DNA from: Slackia piriformis YIT 12062
GTDB taxonomy: Bacteria > Actinomycetota > Coriobacteriia > Coriobacteriales > Eggerthellaceae
DNA: 64,000 bases
Direction of reading: 5' to 3'
Assembly: GCF_000296445.1 (NCBI RefSeq)
Contig: NZ_JH815198.1
Location: forward strand, 608,975-672,974
The notes beneath the pieces were generated by a model. The model was not told the DNA's origin. It worked only from the letters and a program-made list of their open reading frames with translations, and made no database searches. Of the stretch, positions 16,081 to 24,847 are shown in pieces. A program made the translations under genes and the position numbers. Position 1 is the first letter of the stretch, and every line of letters begins with the position of its first letter.

Positions 16081-16863
16081 ATGAAGCGGAAAGTATTGGG
16101 GAAACACACGATCGAAAAGCGACATGTCATTTTTGGAGTTGCCGCATGCGTAGCCTTGCTGGCCGTGGCGGTCCCTCTCGTTCTCTATGGCCCCGATCTC
16201 TTCATGTTTTTTGCCGATGGAGAGCGTGTGCGCGCATGGGTGGACGCTCAGGGGGCTTTCGCGCCTCTTGCCATGGTGGCCCTGATCGTGGTGCAGATCG
16301 TGGCGGCCGTGCTTCCGGGCGAGCCGCTCGAGCTGGGCGCGGGCTACATCTTCGGGTTCTGGGAAGGCACGGCGCTGTGTATGGCGGCGGGCTTGGTGGG
16401 TACGTTTATCGTGGTGACGCTGGTGCGCACGCTGGGCATGAAGGCGGTGGAGCTGTTCTTCTCGCGCGAGAAGATAGAATCCATGAAGTGGCTGCAGGAT
16501 TCCGCCCGTTTCGAGCTGCTCATGTTCGTGTGCTTCCTTATCCCGGGAACCCCGAAAGACGTGATGACCTATGTGGCGGGCCTGACGAGGTGTCCCGTGT
16601 GGCGCATTGCCCTGATCACCACGGTGGGGCGCATTCCTTCCATCGTTTCTTCGACGATGGCCGCGGGCTTTGCGGCATCGGGCGATTGGGTGGCAAGTGC
16701 CGTGGTGGTTGCCTTGACGGCGGCCTTCGCGGCGGCGGGCGTGGGCCTGTATGCCGCGATTGCGCGTCGAGAGCGCAAGAAGGAGCAAGCGGCGCGCATG
16801 GATGTGGTGGCGCGTTCTTCGACGCAGGAAGCGTCGAAGCCCGAAGAACGTCTGGCTGCTTAG
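16081..16863 (+). CDS. TVP38/TMEM64 (DedA-like) family membrane protein
   Basis: The 260-residue protein has about six hydrophobic segments and the family's landmarks: LPGEPLELGAGYIFG, the central FLIPGTPKDVMTYVAGLT, and VGRIPSIVSSTMAAG. The family is related to DedA proteins, several of which move polyprenyl or other phospholipids between membrane leaflets; the exact job here is unknown. ATG 16081 follows GAAAGG. It lies 130 bases after the histidine kinase and has its own terminator. Cotranscription with, or regulation by, the two-component system is possible but unproven. Confidence 0.85.
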   Translation: MKRKVLGKHTIEKRHVIFGVAACVALLAVAVPLVLYGPDLFMFFADGERVRAWVDAQGAFAPLAMVALIVVQIVAAVLPGEPLELGAGYIFGFWEGTALCMAAGLVGTFIVVTLVRTLGMKAVELFFSREKIESMKWLQDSARFELLMFVCFLIPGTPKDVMTYVAGLTRCPVWRIALITTVGRIPSIVSSTMAAGFAASGDWVASAVVVALTAAFAAAGVGLYAAIARRERKKEQAARMDVVARSSTQEASKPEERLAA

Positions 16864-16871
16864 AAGCAGGA

Positions 16872-16910
16872 AGGGCCGCCGCACTGTTTGGGTGCGGCGG
16901 CCCTCTTCTT
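16872..16910 (+). terminator. Intrinsic terminator after the TVP38 gene
   Basis: A 13-bp GC-rich perfect stem (16872-16884 with 16892-16904), loop TGTTTGG, followed by CTTCTT. Confidence 0.85.
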
Positions 16911-16950
16911 GGACGATTGCCGTTGAATGCGTCTTTTCTGCGGGTGTTCG

Positions 16951-18903
16951 CTATGGGCGAGGCATGACGCCTGCTGCTCGTTCCATGGCATAGCGGATGA
17001 TGGCAGAGCGGTTCACCGTTCCTACGATGGCCCCATTGCGCACGATGGGGACTTTCTTCAGCTTGTGTTGGGCAAGAAGCGTGCATGCGTCTTGCAGCGT
17101 GGCATCGTAGGGAAGGGCAATCAACTTGTCGGTCGCCACGGTCTTGACGGGAAGAGATAGAAGTTCGCGCAGACGGTCGTCGAAGGTGCTTCCGTCGGCG
17201 AGCGCTATGAGCGAGTACGTGTTCATGAAAAGCGGATGCTTGTCGGCGAGGTAGCGGATGATGTCTCCGTCCGAAAGGTATCCCACGCCGCGTCCGTGCT
17301 CGTCTACGACGGGCATGCCGCTGACGTTTCGTTCGGCGAACTGTTCCATGGCGAAGGCGACCGAGGCGTCTGCGGGAAGCGTATAGGGGATCGCTTCGAC
17401 GATGTCTGCGAGTTCTTCGGAGACCATGCCGGCCGAAGGCTTGGATGCAGCGGCGCCTTGGTGCGCGTGGCCCGATTCTTCTTTCTTCGCGCGCATGGCG
17501 ACATGCTTCGAATGCATCTCTGCCTGCGAGCGTTTCTTGGCGGCTCGGGCGTAGACGAACGCGACGGCGAACCCGAGGAAGGCCACGAGGGTGGCGACCA
17601 CCATGGCGTTCGAGAAGCCCTGCGCGGTTGCAATTTGGGCATTTGCTCCGTCAGCAAGCGCGTTCGATTGGGCGGATGCGAGGATGCCTGTGTAAAGCGA
17701 GGGGCCGATGCAGGCGGCAATTTGCACGAACGTGGTGGAAAGGGCTACGCCGAAGGGATGCTGCTCGGGCGGAAGCGTGCGAAGGCCCGCTGTTTGCGAT
17801 GGGGAAAAGACCAGGCCAATGCCGGAAAATGCGAGGATTGACCCCGCAAGCATCGCGGCGAGTGAAAGCGACGGGGCACCGATTGCCATAATTGCAAATC
17901 CGACGGTTGCGATGGCGAAGCCGGCGGGAAGAAGGGGCCATTCGCCGCGTTTGTCCATGATCCGTCCGCCCAAAAGCGTGATAAAGGTGTTCGCAAGCAC
18001 GGGAGCGAGCATGATGACGCCTGCAAGAAACGCCGTGGTACCGAGCGCTCCTTCGAAATAGAGCGGCAGCAATACGCTCATGGAAAACGTCGACATCATG
18101 GTGATGGTGACAAGCACGAGCGTGGGCCAGAACGTGATGCTTTTCGCGGGCGCGAGGTCGATCAGGGGATGGGCGCAGCGCAGCTGCCGTAGGATGAAAA
18201 CGACGACGCACAGAACCGCTGCGGCAAGCGAGGCCAGGGCGACAAGGGGGGTTATCGTAAGCTCTGCCAGACCGAAGGACAAGGCGAACAGGCCGACCGA
18301 GGAAAGCGCCACCGAGGGCATGTCAAGATGTGCCGGGCTGGTGTCGAGGTTCTTGACGAAGAAGAAGCCCAAAACGGCCAGGATCGCCATGGCGATTGCG
18401 GGAACCAAAAAGACGTTGTGCCATCCGAGGGCGGTTACGATGCCGCCGCATATTACGGGCGCGAAAGCGGGTCCGAAGGTGATCATGCAGCTGCCGATGG
18501 ACATGAAGGTGCCCAGCTTGTTCTTCGGCGTGACGGCGAGGATCGTGTTCATCATCATGGGGATGAAGATACCCGTGCCGATTGCCTGGATGAGGCGCGC
18601 GATGAGCAGAAGCGTGAAATTCGGGGCGAGAAAGCCTAGGATGGAGCCTGCGAAGCTTAGCGCCGAGGCGGAGAAGAACAGGGTGCGCAGCTTGAAGCGG
18701 CGATAGAAAAACGCCATGCAGGTAACCACGATGGTGGCGACGATCATATACCCAGTGACGAGCCATTGTGCGGTGATGGAGTCGACGCCGTATTCGCCCA
18801 TGATGGACAAAAGCGCCATGTTGACGAGGTTTTCATTGAAGCCGGCGAGAAACGCGCTGCCGTATAACACAGCAAGCAGCATGACGAGGGGTTTTCCCTG
18901 CAT
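16951..18903 (-). CDS. MFS transporter fused to a C-terminal pair of CBS domains
   Basis: Residues 1 to about 480 are a multi-helix major facilitator transporter of the DHA2 drug-export type. It begins LAVLYGSAFLAGFNENLVNM, then WLVTGYMIVATIVV and LLIARLIQAIGTGIFIPMM. After a polar Lys/His-rich linker (about 480-510), two CBS motifs follow: one around SVAFAMEQFAERNVSGMPVVDEHG..GYLSDGDIIRYLA, the other around TLQDACTLLAQHKLKKVPIV..GTVNRSAIIRYAM. CBS pairs bind adenine nucleotides and commonly gate channels and transporters, but fusion to an MFS exporter is unusual. The start at 18903 is chosen from the AAAGGATTCTTC upstream. The transported compound is unknown. The gene stands alone. Confidence 0.85.
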   Translation of the reverse strand: MQGKPLVMLLAVLYGSAFLAGFNENLVNMALLSIMGEYGVDSITAQWLVTGYMIVATIVVTCMAFFYRRFKLRTLFFSASALSFAGSILGFLAPNFTLLLIARLIQAIGTGIFIPMMMNTILAVTPKNKLGTFMSIGSCMITFGPAFAPVICGGIVTALGWHNVFLVPAIAMAILAVLGFFFVKNLDTSPAHLDMPSVALSSVGLFALSFGLAELTITPLVALASLAAAVLCVVVFILRQLRCAHPLIDLAPAKSITFWPTLVLVTITMMSTFSMSVLLPLYFEGALGTTAFLAGVIMLAPVLANTFITLLGGRIMDKRGEWPLLPAGFAIATVGFAIMAIGAPSLSLAAMLAGSILAFSGIGLVFSPSQTAGLRTLPPEQHPFGVALSTTFVQIAACIGPSLYTGILASAQSNALADGANAQIATAQGFSNAMVVATLVAFLGFAVAFVYARAAKKRSQAEMHSKHVAMRAKKEESGHAHQGAAASKPSAGMVSEELADIVEAIPYTLPADASVAFAMEQFAERNVSGMPVVDEHGRGVGYLSDGDIIRYLADKHPLFMNTYSLIALADGSTFDDRLRELLSLPVKTVATDKLIALPYDATLQDACTLLAQHKLKKVPIVRNGAIVGTVNRSAIIRYAMERAAGVMPRP

Positions 18904-19428
18904 GAAGAATCCTTTCATGTTCAATTGTTCGAAAGATTCGTCAGAACGAGGCGCGAAGCGCAGACTTGACGACGGCGTGATGCGTATCGAGAGGCGCATC
19001 CCACGCAGCTATTGTATCGAAATCGTTTTCGCCTTCGTAATAGGCTCTCACGAAAGATTCACAGCAGGAAAACGCGAAACGGCGCGCAAGGGGGTCAGCG
19101 CGCCGTTCGCTCTCGGAGAAGCAAGGTGTATTTCACATGCGCGAAACGGTTGTGTCTGGGTGATACGTTTCGCGCGTCGAAGGCGATTTCCTCAGGAGAT
19201 GGAGGTGTTTTGTGTGGAAGTTACCTTCGGGTAACTTTATACCAGGGCGATTTAGCCCGGTCAAGCGTTTCAAACGGTTCGTACGCGAATTCTTCACAAC
19301 GCGTCGCGGCCTCGCAGTAGTGCCGCGGTTAAGCGGCGCATCGTGGCTGGGGCGGCGACTGCGCGGCTGGGGCGGCGTTGCGGCTGAACGGCTGCATCGC
19401 GACTGCAGGGCAGCGGCGTGGCCGTCGT

Positions 19429-19648
19429 CCATACTAAAACGGTCGTTTGTGCAGCCGAAACGCACCTTTTGACGAAATAGTATGGATTCGTCCCGCACAT
19501 TGGATTCCCATACGCGTATCAGCTTGCAAAACACCAGGTCAGAGACTTGTGGTTGTTTCCTTCGGGAAAGAAGGCCCGTCGCATCCATACTATTTCGTCG
19601 TTTCGTGCATTTTCTCTGCGCAAATGCACGAAATAGCATGGATTGCCG
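19429..19648. repeat. Copy 2 of the ~220-bp dispersed composite repeat
   Basis: Inverted-repeat modules start at 19429 and 19585 (156 bases apart, against 157 in copy 1). The first ends ACGAAATAGTATGGATT (about 19481-19497) and the second ends ACGAAATAGCATGGATT (about 19628-19644). The core between them contains TTGCAAAACACCAGGTCAG, clearly related to copy 1. Same orientation as copy 1. Confidence 0.78.
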
Positions 19649-19771
19649 GACGTCGGATTGTTTTGGGGTCCGAGGGTGCGACGTCGGACTGCTTTGGGGC
19701 CTGGAAGTGCGACATCGGATCGCTTTGGGGTCCGAAGGCGCGACGCCGAGCCGCTTCGGGCTACGGGATTC
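19649..19771. repeat. 31-bp degenerate tandem repeat, about 4 units
   Basis: Units start at about 19649, 19679, 19710 and 19741, with consensus CGACRTCGGAYYGCTTTGGG then GYCYGRAGGYG. Units 2 and 3 are the best conserved and the fourth is degraded. It directly abuts the composite repeat. No spacer structure is present, so it is not a CRISPR array. Confidence 0.75.
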
Positions 19772-19891
19772 GAAAGCGAAACGCTGGGCTGCCCCATAGG
19801 TCGGAGGCGAGGCGGTGTGCTTCGTGGGCGTCGGAGGGGGAGCCGCTTTACAGCGCACGCGCCGCCTGAGCGATAAATGTTATAAAAGTAG

Positions 19892-19919
19892 TTGCAATTA
19901 AAAACGAATCGTGTAGAAT
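19892..19919 (+). promoter_or_regulatory. ahpC: Probable ahpC promoter
   Basis: TTGCAA (19892-19897) and TAGAAT (19914-19919) are separated by 16 bases in an AT-rich stretch about 90 bases before ahpC. No clear PerR or OxyR box is seen. Confidence 0.55.
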
Positions 19920-20006
19920 AAGGCCTGTCACCAAGTAAGACATATCTAACACAGTATATTATCAGCGCTTTTGCCCACGAAAGGGCACCATGAAAAGGAG
20001 AACGCC

Positions 20007-20570
20007 ATGTCTTTGATTAACAAAGAGATTTCTGATTTCACCGTGGAAGCTTTCCATAACGACGATTTCAAGACCGTCACCAAGCAGGACGTGCTGGGCA
20101 AGTGGAGCGTCTTTTTCTTCTATCCCGCAGACTTCACTTTCGTCTGCCCGACCGAGCTTGAAGACCTTGCCAACAAGTACGAGGAATTCCAGAAGATCGG
20201 TTGCGAGATTTACTCCGTCTCCACTGACACCCACTTCGTGCACAAGGCATGGCATGACGAGTCCGAGCGCATCAAGAAGATCCAGTATCCCATGCTCGCC
20301 GATCCCACCCATGCTCTCGCCAAGGATTTCAAGGTTCTGATTAAGGAAAACGGCCTGGCTGAGCGCGGCACTTTCATCGTCGATCCCGAGGGTCGCATCC
20401 AGTCCTACCAGGTCAACGCGGGCGGCGTTGGCCGCAATGCTGACGAGCTGCTCCGTCTTGTCCAGGCGTGCCAGTTCGTTGCCGAGCACGGCGACCAGGT
20501 CTGCCCCGCGAAGTGGCAGCCGGGCGCGGAGACCTTGAAGCCGAGCCTCGATTTGGTCGGCCAGCTGTAA
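20007..20570 (+). CDS. ahpC: Peroxiredoxin, alkyl hydroperoxide reductase subunit C
   Basis: The 187-residue typical two-cysteine peroxiredoxin reduces hydrogen peroxide and organic peroxides. The peroxidatic Cys47 lies in DFTFVCPTELEDL and the resolving Cys166 in DQVCPAKW. Length and order match AhpC. It is recycled by an AhpF-type flavoprotein, which is encoded next. ATG 20007 follows AAAGGAGAACGCC. The promoter is just upstream. A terminator-like hairpin separates it from the reductase gene and would give more AhpC than AhpF, as is usual for this pair. Confidence 0.96.
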   Translation: MSLINKEISDFTVEAFHNDDFKTVTKQDVLGKWSVFFFYPADFTFVCPTELEDLANKYEEFQKIGCEIYSVSTDTHFVHKAWHDESERIKKIQYPMLADPTHALAKDFKVLIKENGLAERGTFIVDPEGRIQSYQVNAGGVGRNADELLRLVQACQFVAEHGDQVCPAKWQPGAETLKPSLDLVGQL

Positions 20571-20629
20571 GTCGGGACTGCGGTCTCAATGACGTCGATG
20601 CTACGTGCGACGATAAAATGAAGACAACG

Positions 20630-20659
20630 AAAGGAGGCTGCGCATGCGGCCTCCTTTTC
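20630..20659 (+). terminator. Intercistronic hairpin between ahpC and the AhpF-like gene
   Basis: AAAGGAGGC (20630-20638) pairs with GCCTCCTTT (20649-20657), ending in TTTTCT. It lies 15 bases before the next start codon and probably lets only part of the transcripts through. Confidence 0.7.
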
Positions 20660-20674
20660 TACGAAGGAGCCATT

Positions 20675-22336
20675 ATGGATATGAAGAATTTCTACGACGC
20701 CGTCATTGTGGGCGGTGGTCCGGCAGGCCTGACCGCGGCATTGTATCTGGCGCGGGCGCGCATGCGCGTTCTTGTGGTTGAAAAGGATCGCTTCGGCGGG
20801 CAAATTGCCATTACGTCGGATGTCGTGAACTATCCGGGCGTTGCTAAAACGAGCGGCGCCCAGCTGACAGAGACCATGCGATCTCAAGCGGAATCGTTTG
20901 GCGCCGAGTTCATGGCGGCCGAAGTGCTCGAACTGGATATGGACGGCGACGTGAAGACCGTGCGCACCTCGAAAGGCGAGGTGCATGCGTTCTCCGTTCT
21001 TCTTGCCACGGGTGCTCGTCCGCGTCGCGCGGGCATTGACGGCGAGGACCGTTTTGCCGGTCGCGGCGTGGGCTATTGCGCAACCTGCGACGGTGAATTC
21101 TTCGAGGGCAAAGAGGTGTTCGTGATCGGCGGCGGTTTCTCGGCGGCCGAGGAGGGCGTGTTTTTGACGAAATACGCCGATCACGTGACCATTCTCGTTC
21201 GCGGCGACGATTTCACCTGTGCGCCCGGCGCAGCGGCCGCTGCACGCGAGCATGAGAAGATCACGGTTCTCACGAACACCGAAGCGGTTGCAATCGAGGG
21301 GGACGACCTCATGCGCGCACTGCGCTACCGCAATCGGGTCACCGGGGAAGAGGGGTGCTACCGCGCTCCCGAGGGCGATACGTTCGGTCTGTTCGTATTT
21401 GCGGGCTATGAGCCGTCTACCGAGCTTGTACAGAATCTCGTTGAGCTGAGCGAGCGCGGCTACGTTGTCACCGACGAAGGCCAGCGCACCCAGGTCGAAG
21501 GCCTCTATGCCGCGGGAGATGTTTGTGTGAAAGATCTTCGCCAGGTGGTCACCGCCACGGGGGATGGGGCGAAAGCCGCCGCGTCGATGGAGCATTATGC
21601 GGCCGCCATGCAGGAGAAGACGGGGCTTGTGCCTCAGCGCCCCGTTTCCGAACAGGCCGATAAGCGCGGCGCTGCCGAACAGGGAGCTGCAGGGCGAGAG
21701 GTCTCGCCGAAAAGCTCTTCGTCAGATGCGCAGGCGCTTTTCGACGAAGGCATGCGCGCTCAGCTTGATGCCGTGTTCGCCCGCATGGCGACGTCCGTAA
21801 CGCTTGAATTGCACGGCAACCAGACTGCCGTTTCTTCCGAATTGTCCGACTACGCCCATGCGCTTGCCTCCCTTGGCAATCGCGTGAATGTCGTATGCGG
21901 GGAGGGCGTCTCAGAAGACGAGACGGCGTTCGTTCGCGTGCTGCGTGAAGATGGGTCCGACAGCGGTCTTGCCTTCCACGGTGTGCCGGGAGGCCACGAG
22001 TTCACGTCGTTCGTGCTGGGTCTCTACAACGTTGCCGGTCCCGGCCAGCCGCTTGATGATGCGGTGCGCGAACGCATCGCAGCGTTGGACGGCCCGGTCG
22101 ATGTCAAGGTGATCGTCTCGCTTTCGTGCACGATGTGCCCCGAGACGGTTGTTGCGGCCCAGCGCATCGCTGCCGAGAACGAAAACGTCCGCGCCGAGGT
22201 CTACGACATCGCTCATGCGCCCGAGCTTAAAGAGCGCTACAACGTGATGAGCGTGCCGTGCGTCGTGATCGATGACGGAGAGCAGGTGCTGTTCGGCCGC
22301 AAGAACATCGAGCAGCTGCTCGATGCCTTGGCGTAA
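20675..22336 (+). CDS. AhpF-type disulfide reductase with reversed domain order
   Basis: The 553-residue flavoprotein would pass electrons from NAD(P)H to AhpC. Residues 1 to about 315 are a thioredoxin-reductase module: FAD site IVGGGPAGLTAALYLARAR, redox pair Cys135/Cys138 (GYCATCDG), nucleotide motif GGGFSAAEEGVFL, and a second FAD motif GLYAAGDV. The usual NADPH-binding HRR is VRGDD, hinting at NADH use. After a ~45-residue linker comes a double-thioredoxin-fold domain like the N-terminal domain of classic AhpF, with GVPGGHEFTSFVLGL and active Cys485/Cys488 (SLSCTMCPETV). In classic AhpF this domain comes first. ATG 20675 follows GAAGGAG. Confidence 0.9.
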   Translation: MDMKNFYDAVIVGGGPAGLTAALYLARARMRVLVVEKDRFGGQIAITSDVVNYPGVAKTSGAQLTETMRSQAESFGAEFMAAEVLELDMDGDVKTVRTSKGEVHAFSVLLATGARPRRAGIDGEDRFAGRGVGYCATCDGEFFEGKEVFVIGGGFSAAEEGVFLTKYADHVTILVRGDDFTCAPGAAAAAREHEKITVLTNTEAVAIEGDDLMRALRYRNRVTGEEGCYRAPEGDTFGLFVFAGYEPSTELVQNLVELSERGYVVTDEGQRTQVEGLYAAGDVCVKDLRQVVTATGDGAKAAASMEHYAAAMQEKTGLVPQRPVSEQADKRGAAEQGAAGREVSPKSSSSDAQALFDEGMRAQLDAVFARMATSVTLELHGNQTAVSSELSDYAHALASLGNRVNVVCGEGVSEDETAFVRVLREDGSDSGLAFHGVPGGHEFTSFVLGLYNVAGPGQPLDDAVRERIAALDGPVDVKVIVSLSCTMCPETVVAAQRIAAENENVRAEVYDIAHAPELKERYNVMSVPCVVIDDGEQVLFGRKNIEQLLDALA

Positions 22337-22415
22337 GTTTGCATAATCGCCGGAAAGTGCGTTCGAATACGGTTTCCGCGCGATTCCGGGGGCTAAAGCC
22401 TCGATGAAAGACCAA

Positions 22416-22456
22416 GACGGCTCCGTTATGCCGAAAGACTGCGGGGCCGTCGTTTT
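22416..22456 (+). terminator. Intrinsic terminator after the AhpF-like gene
   Basis: GACGGCTCCG (22416-22425) pairs with CGGGGCCGTC (22442-22451), followed by GTTTTG. Confidence 0.75.
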
Positions 22457-22508
22457 GTCTGCTCCGTCATCCTTGAATCATGCGGGCGGCTCCAATCGTG
22501 CGGACGGT

Positions 22509-23069
22509 TTATAGTGCGGGCGCATCGGCGTTGCAGTCTGGGAAGAGGGGGTATTCGAGTTGGCAGTCGTACGGTTCTTTTTCGACGTGCCGCAGGCTGA
22601 TGTATTTCGCGTCAACGCAGCCCATAGCCTTGTAAAACGCCTGGGTTTCGATGGCCGAATGTGCCGAGAGGTAAAGTTTGCACGCGCCTTTGCTTCGCGC
22701 CCATTGGGCTGCTGCCCGGAAAAGTTCTCGGCCAATGCCTTGCCCGCGCGCGTCTGCGGACACGAAGAGGTCACGCAAATCGAGGTATTCGTTATCGGGA
22801 CCGAGCGCCTTTGCATCGACGGTTACGAACCCTTTAAGGACGTTGCTCTGCATCGCGCCGTAGACGAAGCCCCCTCGCAATGAGAGATCCTTCATATGCC
22901 CGATGAGTTCGCGATAGTCCTCTTCGCTCCAATCATCGACGAAGGGGTCGGGTCCGATGACCCATTCGCCGCCTTTTCTGCGACGGCAGAGCGTGACTTC
23001 TTGACGGCGGATGAAGCCCCGAAAAAGCGCCCTGTCGATTTTGTGCTCCTCGATGATACGGTAGTTCAC
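22509..23069 (-). CDS. GNAT-family N-acetyltransferase
   Basis: The 186-residue protein has the full GNAT core: YLDLRDLFVSADARGQGIGRELFRAA (acetyl-CoA binding R-G-Q-G-I-G loop), then CKLYLSAHSAIETQAFYKAMGC. It would acetylate an amine on a small molecule or protein; the substrate is not predictable. ATG 23069 lies after AAGGAGCC. It is transcribed alone, convergent with the AhpF-like gene. Confidence 0.85.
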   Translation of the reverse strand: MNYRIIEEHKIDRALFRGFIRRQEVTLCRRRKGGEWVIGPDPFVDDWSEEDYRELIGHMKDLSLRGGFVYGAMQSNVLKGFVTVDAKALGPDNEYLDLRDLFVSADARGQGIGRELFRAAAQWARSKGACKLYLSAHSAIETQAFYKAMGCVDAKYISLRHVEKEPYDCQLEYPLFPDCNADAPAL

Positions 23070-23195
23070 TGCGCGGCTCCTTCTGAGCGGTTTCGGGGAA
23101 AGCCCGCTCGTACGAAGAAAGAATTTGGTTTGAAAATGCCTTGGATACAGAAAGCTTCAGGCGAAAGTCTCCTGAGCAGATGATCTCGGATAAAG

Positions 23196-23220
23196 AAAAA
23201 GCCGCTTGAAGCGGCTTTTT
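23196..23220. terminator. Intrinsic terminator, symmetric, after sstT
   Basis: AAAAAGCCGCTT (23196-23207) and AAGCGGCTTTTT (23209-23220) form a 12-bp stem with T-tracts in both directions. It serves sstT on the minus strand. Confidence 0.88.
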
Positions 23221-23241
23221 CCTCCGGGTGTAAAGCGAAGA

Positions 23242-24477
23242 TTATTTCTCCCATTCGCTGTAGTCGATTGCCTTGCCGGCTTTGCGGCGTTCGCGATATT
23301 CGGCCGCTGCGGTGAACAAAACGTCGGTGGACGAATTCAGCGCGGTTTCGCAGGAGTCCTGAATTACTCCGATGATGAAGCCGACGGCCACGACCTGCAT
23401 GGCGATGTCGTTGCCGATGCCGAACAGGGAGCATGCGAGCGGAATGAGCATGAGCGAACCGCCCGCGACGCCGGACGCGCCGCATGCAGACACGGCGGCC
23501 AGCACGGACAGAATCACGGCAGTGGGAAGGTCGACGCTGATTCCCAGGGTGTTGCTGGCGGCCATGGCCATGACGGTGATGGTAACCGCCGCACCTCCCA
23601 TGTTAATGGTGGCACCCAGGGGAATGGAGACGGAATAGACGTCTTTATCCAGCTTGAGCTTGCGGCACAGCTCCATATTGACGGGGATGTTCGCTGCGGA
23701 GCTGCGGGTGAAAAATGCGGTCAGGCCGGATTCCTTGATGGTGCGCAGAACCAGCGGATAGGGGTTCTTACGGGTGCAGGCGTACACGACGAGCGGGTTG
23801 GCGACGAAGGCGAGGAAGAACATGCAGCCAACGAGCACGAGCAGCAGCATGCCGTACTCGGTGAAGATTTCCAGGCCGTTGGTGGACACGGCGGTGTAGA
23901 CCAGGCCGAAGATGCCGAAGGGAGCAAGGCTGATAACCCAGCGGACAACGTGGCTCACGGCGTCGGAAACGTCGGTGAAGACCTTCTTGGTTGCCTCGGA
24001 AGCGATGCGCAAAGCCACGCCCAGAAGCACGCCCCATGCAAGGATGCCCAGGTAGTTTGCGTTGACGAGCGCATCGACGGGATTTGCCACCACGTTCATG
24101 ATCAGCGTGCCCAGGACTTCGCTGACACCCTCGGGCGAGGCGTTCTCAGCCGCTTCGAGGCCGGTGAGGGTAAGCTCGATCGGGAAAAGGTAGCTTGCGA
24201 TGACGGCAACGAGCGCCGCAATAAAGGTGCACAGAATGTAGAGCACGATGATCGTCTTCATGGAGCCATCTGCACGTGCGTTCGTGAGGGCGGAGATGAC
24301 CAGGAAGAATACCAGGATGGGAGCGACCGCCTTCAGGGCGCCTACGAACAGGGTTCCGAAGATGCCGATCCATTCAAGCGTCGGTGCTACGACGCCGAGT
24401 ACGGCGCCAAGAACGAGGAATACGAGAATTCGCTTGATGAGGTTTATCTCGTTCCATTTTTGCCAGATTTTCTTCAC
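23242..24477 (-). CDS. sstT: Serine/threonine:sodium symporter (DAACS family)
   Basis: The 411-residue membrane protein matches SstT, which imports serine and threonine with sodium. It opens with [23 protein letters not shown], carries the re-entrant loop region [18 protein letters not shown], the motif [24 protein letters not shown], and ends with [21 protein letters not shown], a segment typical of SstT. The start is GTG 24477 (or the adjacent GTG 24480) after GAAAGGAT. A second DAACS transporter follows upstream but with two terminators between, so they are separate units. Confidence 0.9.
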   Translation of the reverse strand: MKKIWQKWNEINLIKRILVFLVLGAVLGVVAPTLEWIGIFGTLFVGALKAVAPILVFFLVISALTNARADGSMKTIIVLYILCTFIAALVAVIASYLFPIELTLTGLEAAENASPEGVSEVLGTLIMNVVANPVDALVNANYLGILAWGVLLGVALRIASEATKKVFTDVSDAVSHVVRWVISLAPFGIFGLVYTAVSTNGLEIFTEYGMLLLVLVGCMFFLAFVANPLVVYACTRKNPYPLVLRTIKESGLTAFFTRSSAANIPVNMELCRKLKLDKDVYSVSIPLGATINMGGAAVTITVMAMAASNTLGISVDLPTAVILSVLAAVSACGASGVAGGSLMLIPLACSLFGIGNDIAMQVVAVGFIIGVIQDSCETALNSSTDVLFTAAAEYRERRKAGKAIDYSEWEK

Positions 24478-24625
24478 CACACATCCTTTCGACAATCGAT
24501 GGGATCGCGGCGCGACTGATTCGAATTCCTGCGAGGCAGTCGCGCTGGCCACCGAAAAGTAACAATGTTTGCGTATCATATCGTTTTGGCGCTCTGATTT
24601 GGTGGAGCGTCTTTCCGAAAAAAGG

Positions 24626-24721
24626 AAAAAGACCGCTCCTGGCAGCGAGCGGCGGGGTGTTCGATTGTTCGGAGGGTTCTGGAAGCAAAAAAATCCGCCC
24701 GTCCGCCGCAACGGGCGGATT
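24626..24721 (-). terminator. Two tandem terminators between the DAACS genes
   Basis: On the minus strand AATCCGCCCGT/ACGGGCGGATT (24721-24692) is followed by a 7-T tract. About 35 bases on, CCGCTC/GAGCGG (24652-24633) is followed by TTTTT. Both stop transcription from the dicarboxylate-type transporter gene. The rest of 24478-24847 holds only the sstT promoter region. Confidence 0.85.
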
Positions 24722-24847
24722 CGGAGGAGCGAGAAGTAGGTTGAGGCCGATCGGCCGGTGGTTCGGGCGGACTATCGGCGCGAACCACCGGTTGGACATG
24801 CGAATTGATCGTTGGCGCGAAAGACCGGCCGGAAGCGAAGAATTCTT

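Larger units (their letters stand above)
18904..19891. other. Gene-free, repeat-rich ~1-kb region
   Basis: No supported gene lies between the MFS-CBS gene and ahpC. The stretch holds GC-rich short repeats (GGCTGGGGCGGCG twice near 19347-19376), copy 2 of the ~220-bp composite repeat, a 31-bp tandem repeat and the ahpC promoter. The longer ORFs are compositional artefacts over these repeats. Confidence 0.65.

Noticed and set aside
19649-19771. Possible CRISPR array
   Set aside because: Units are contiguous and degenerate, with no unique spacers and no cas genes nearby.
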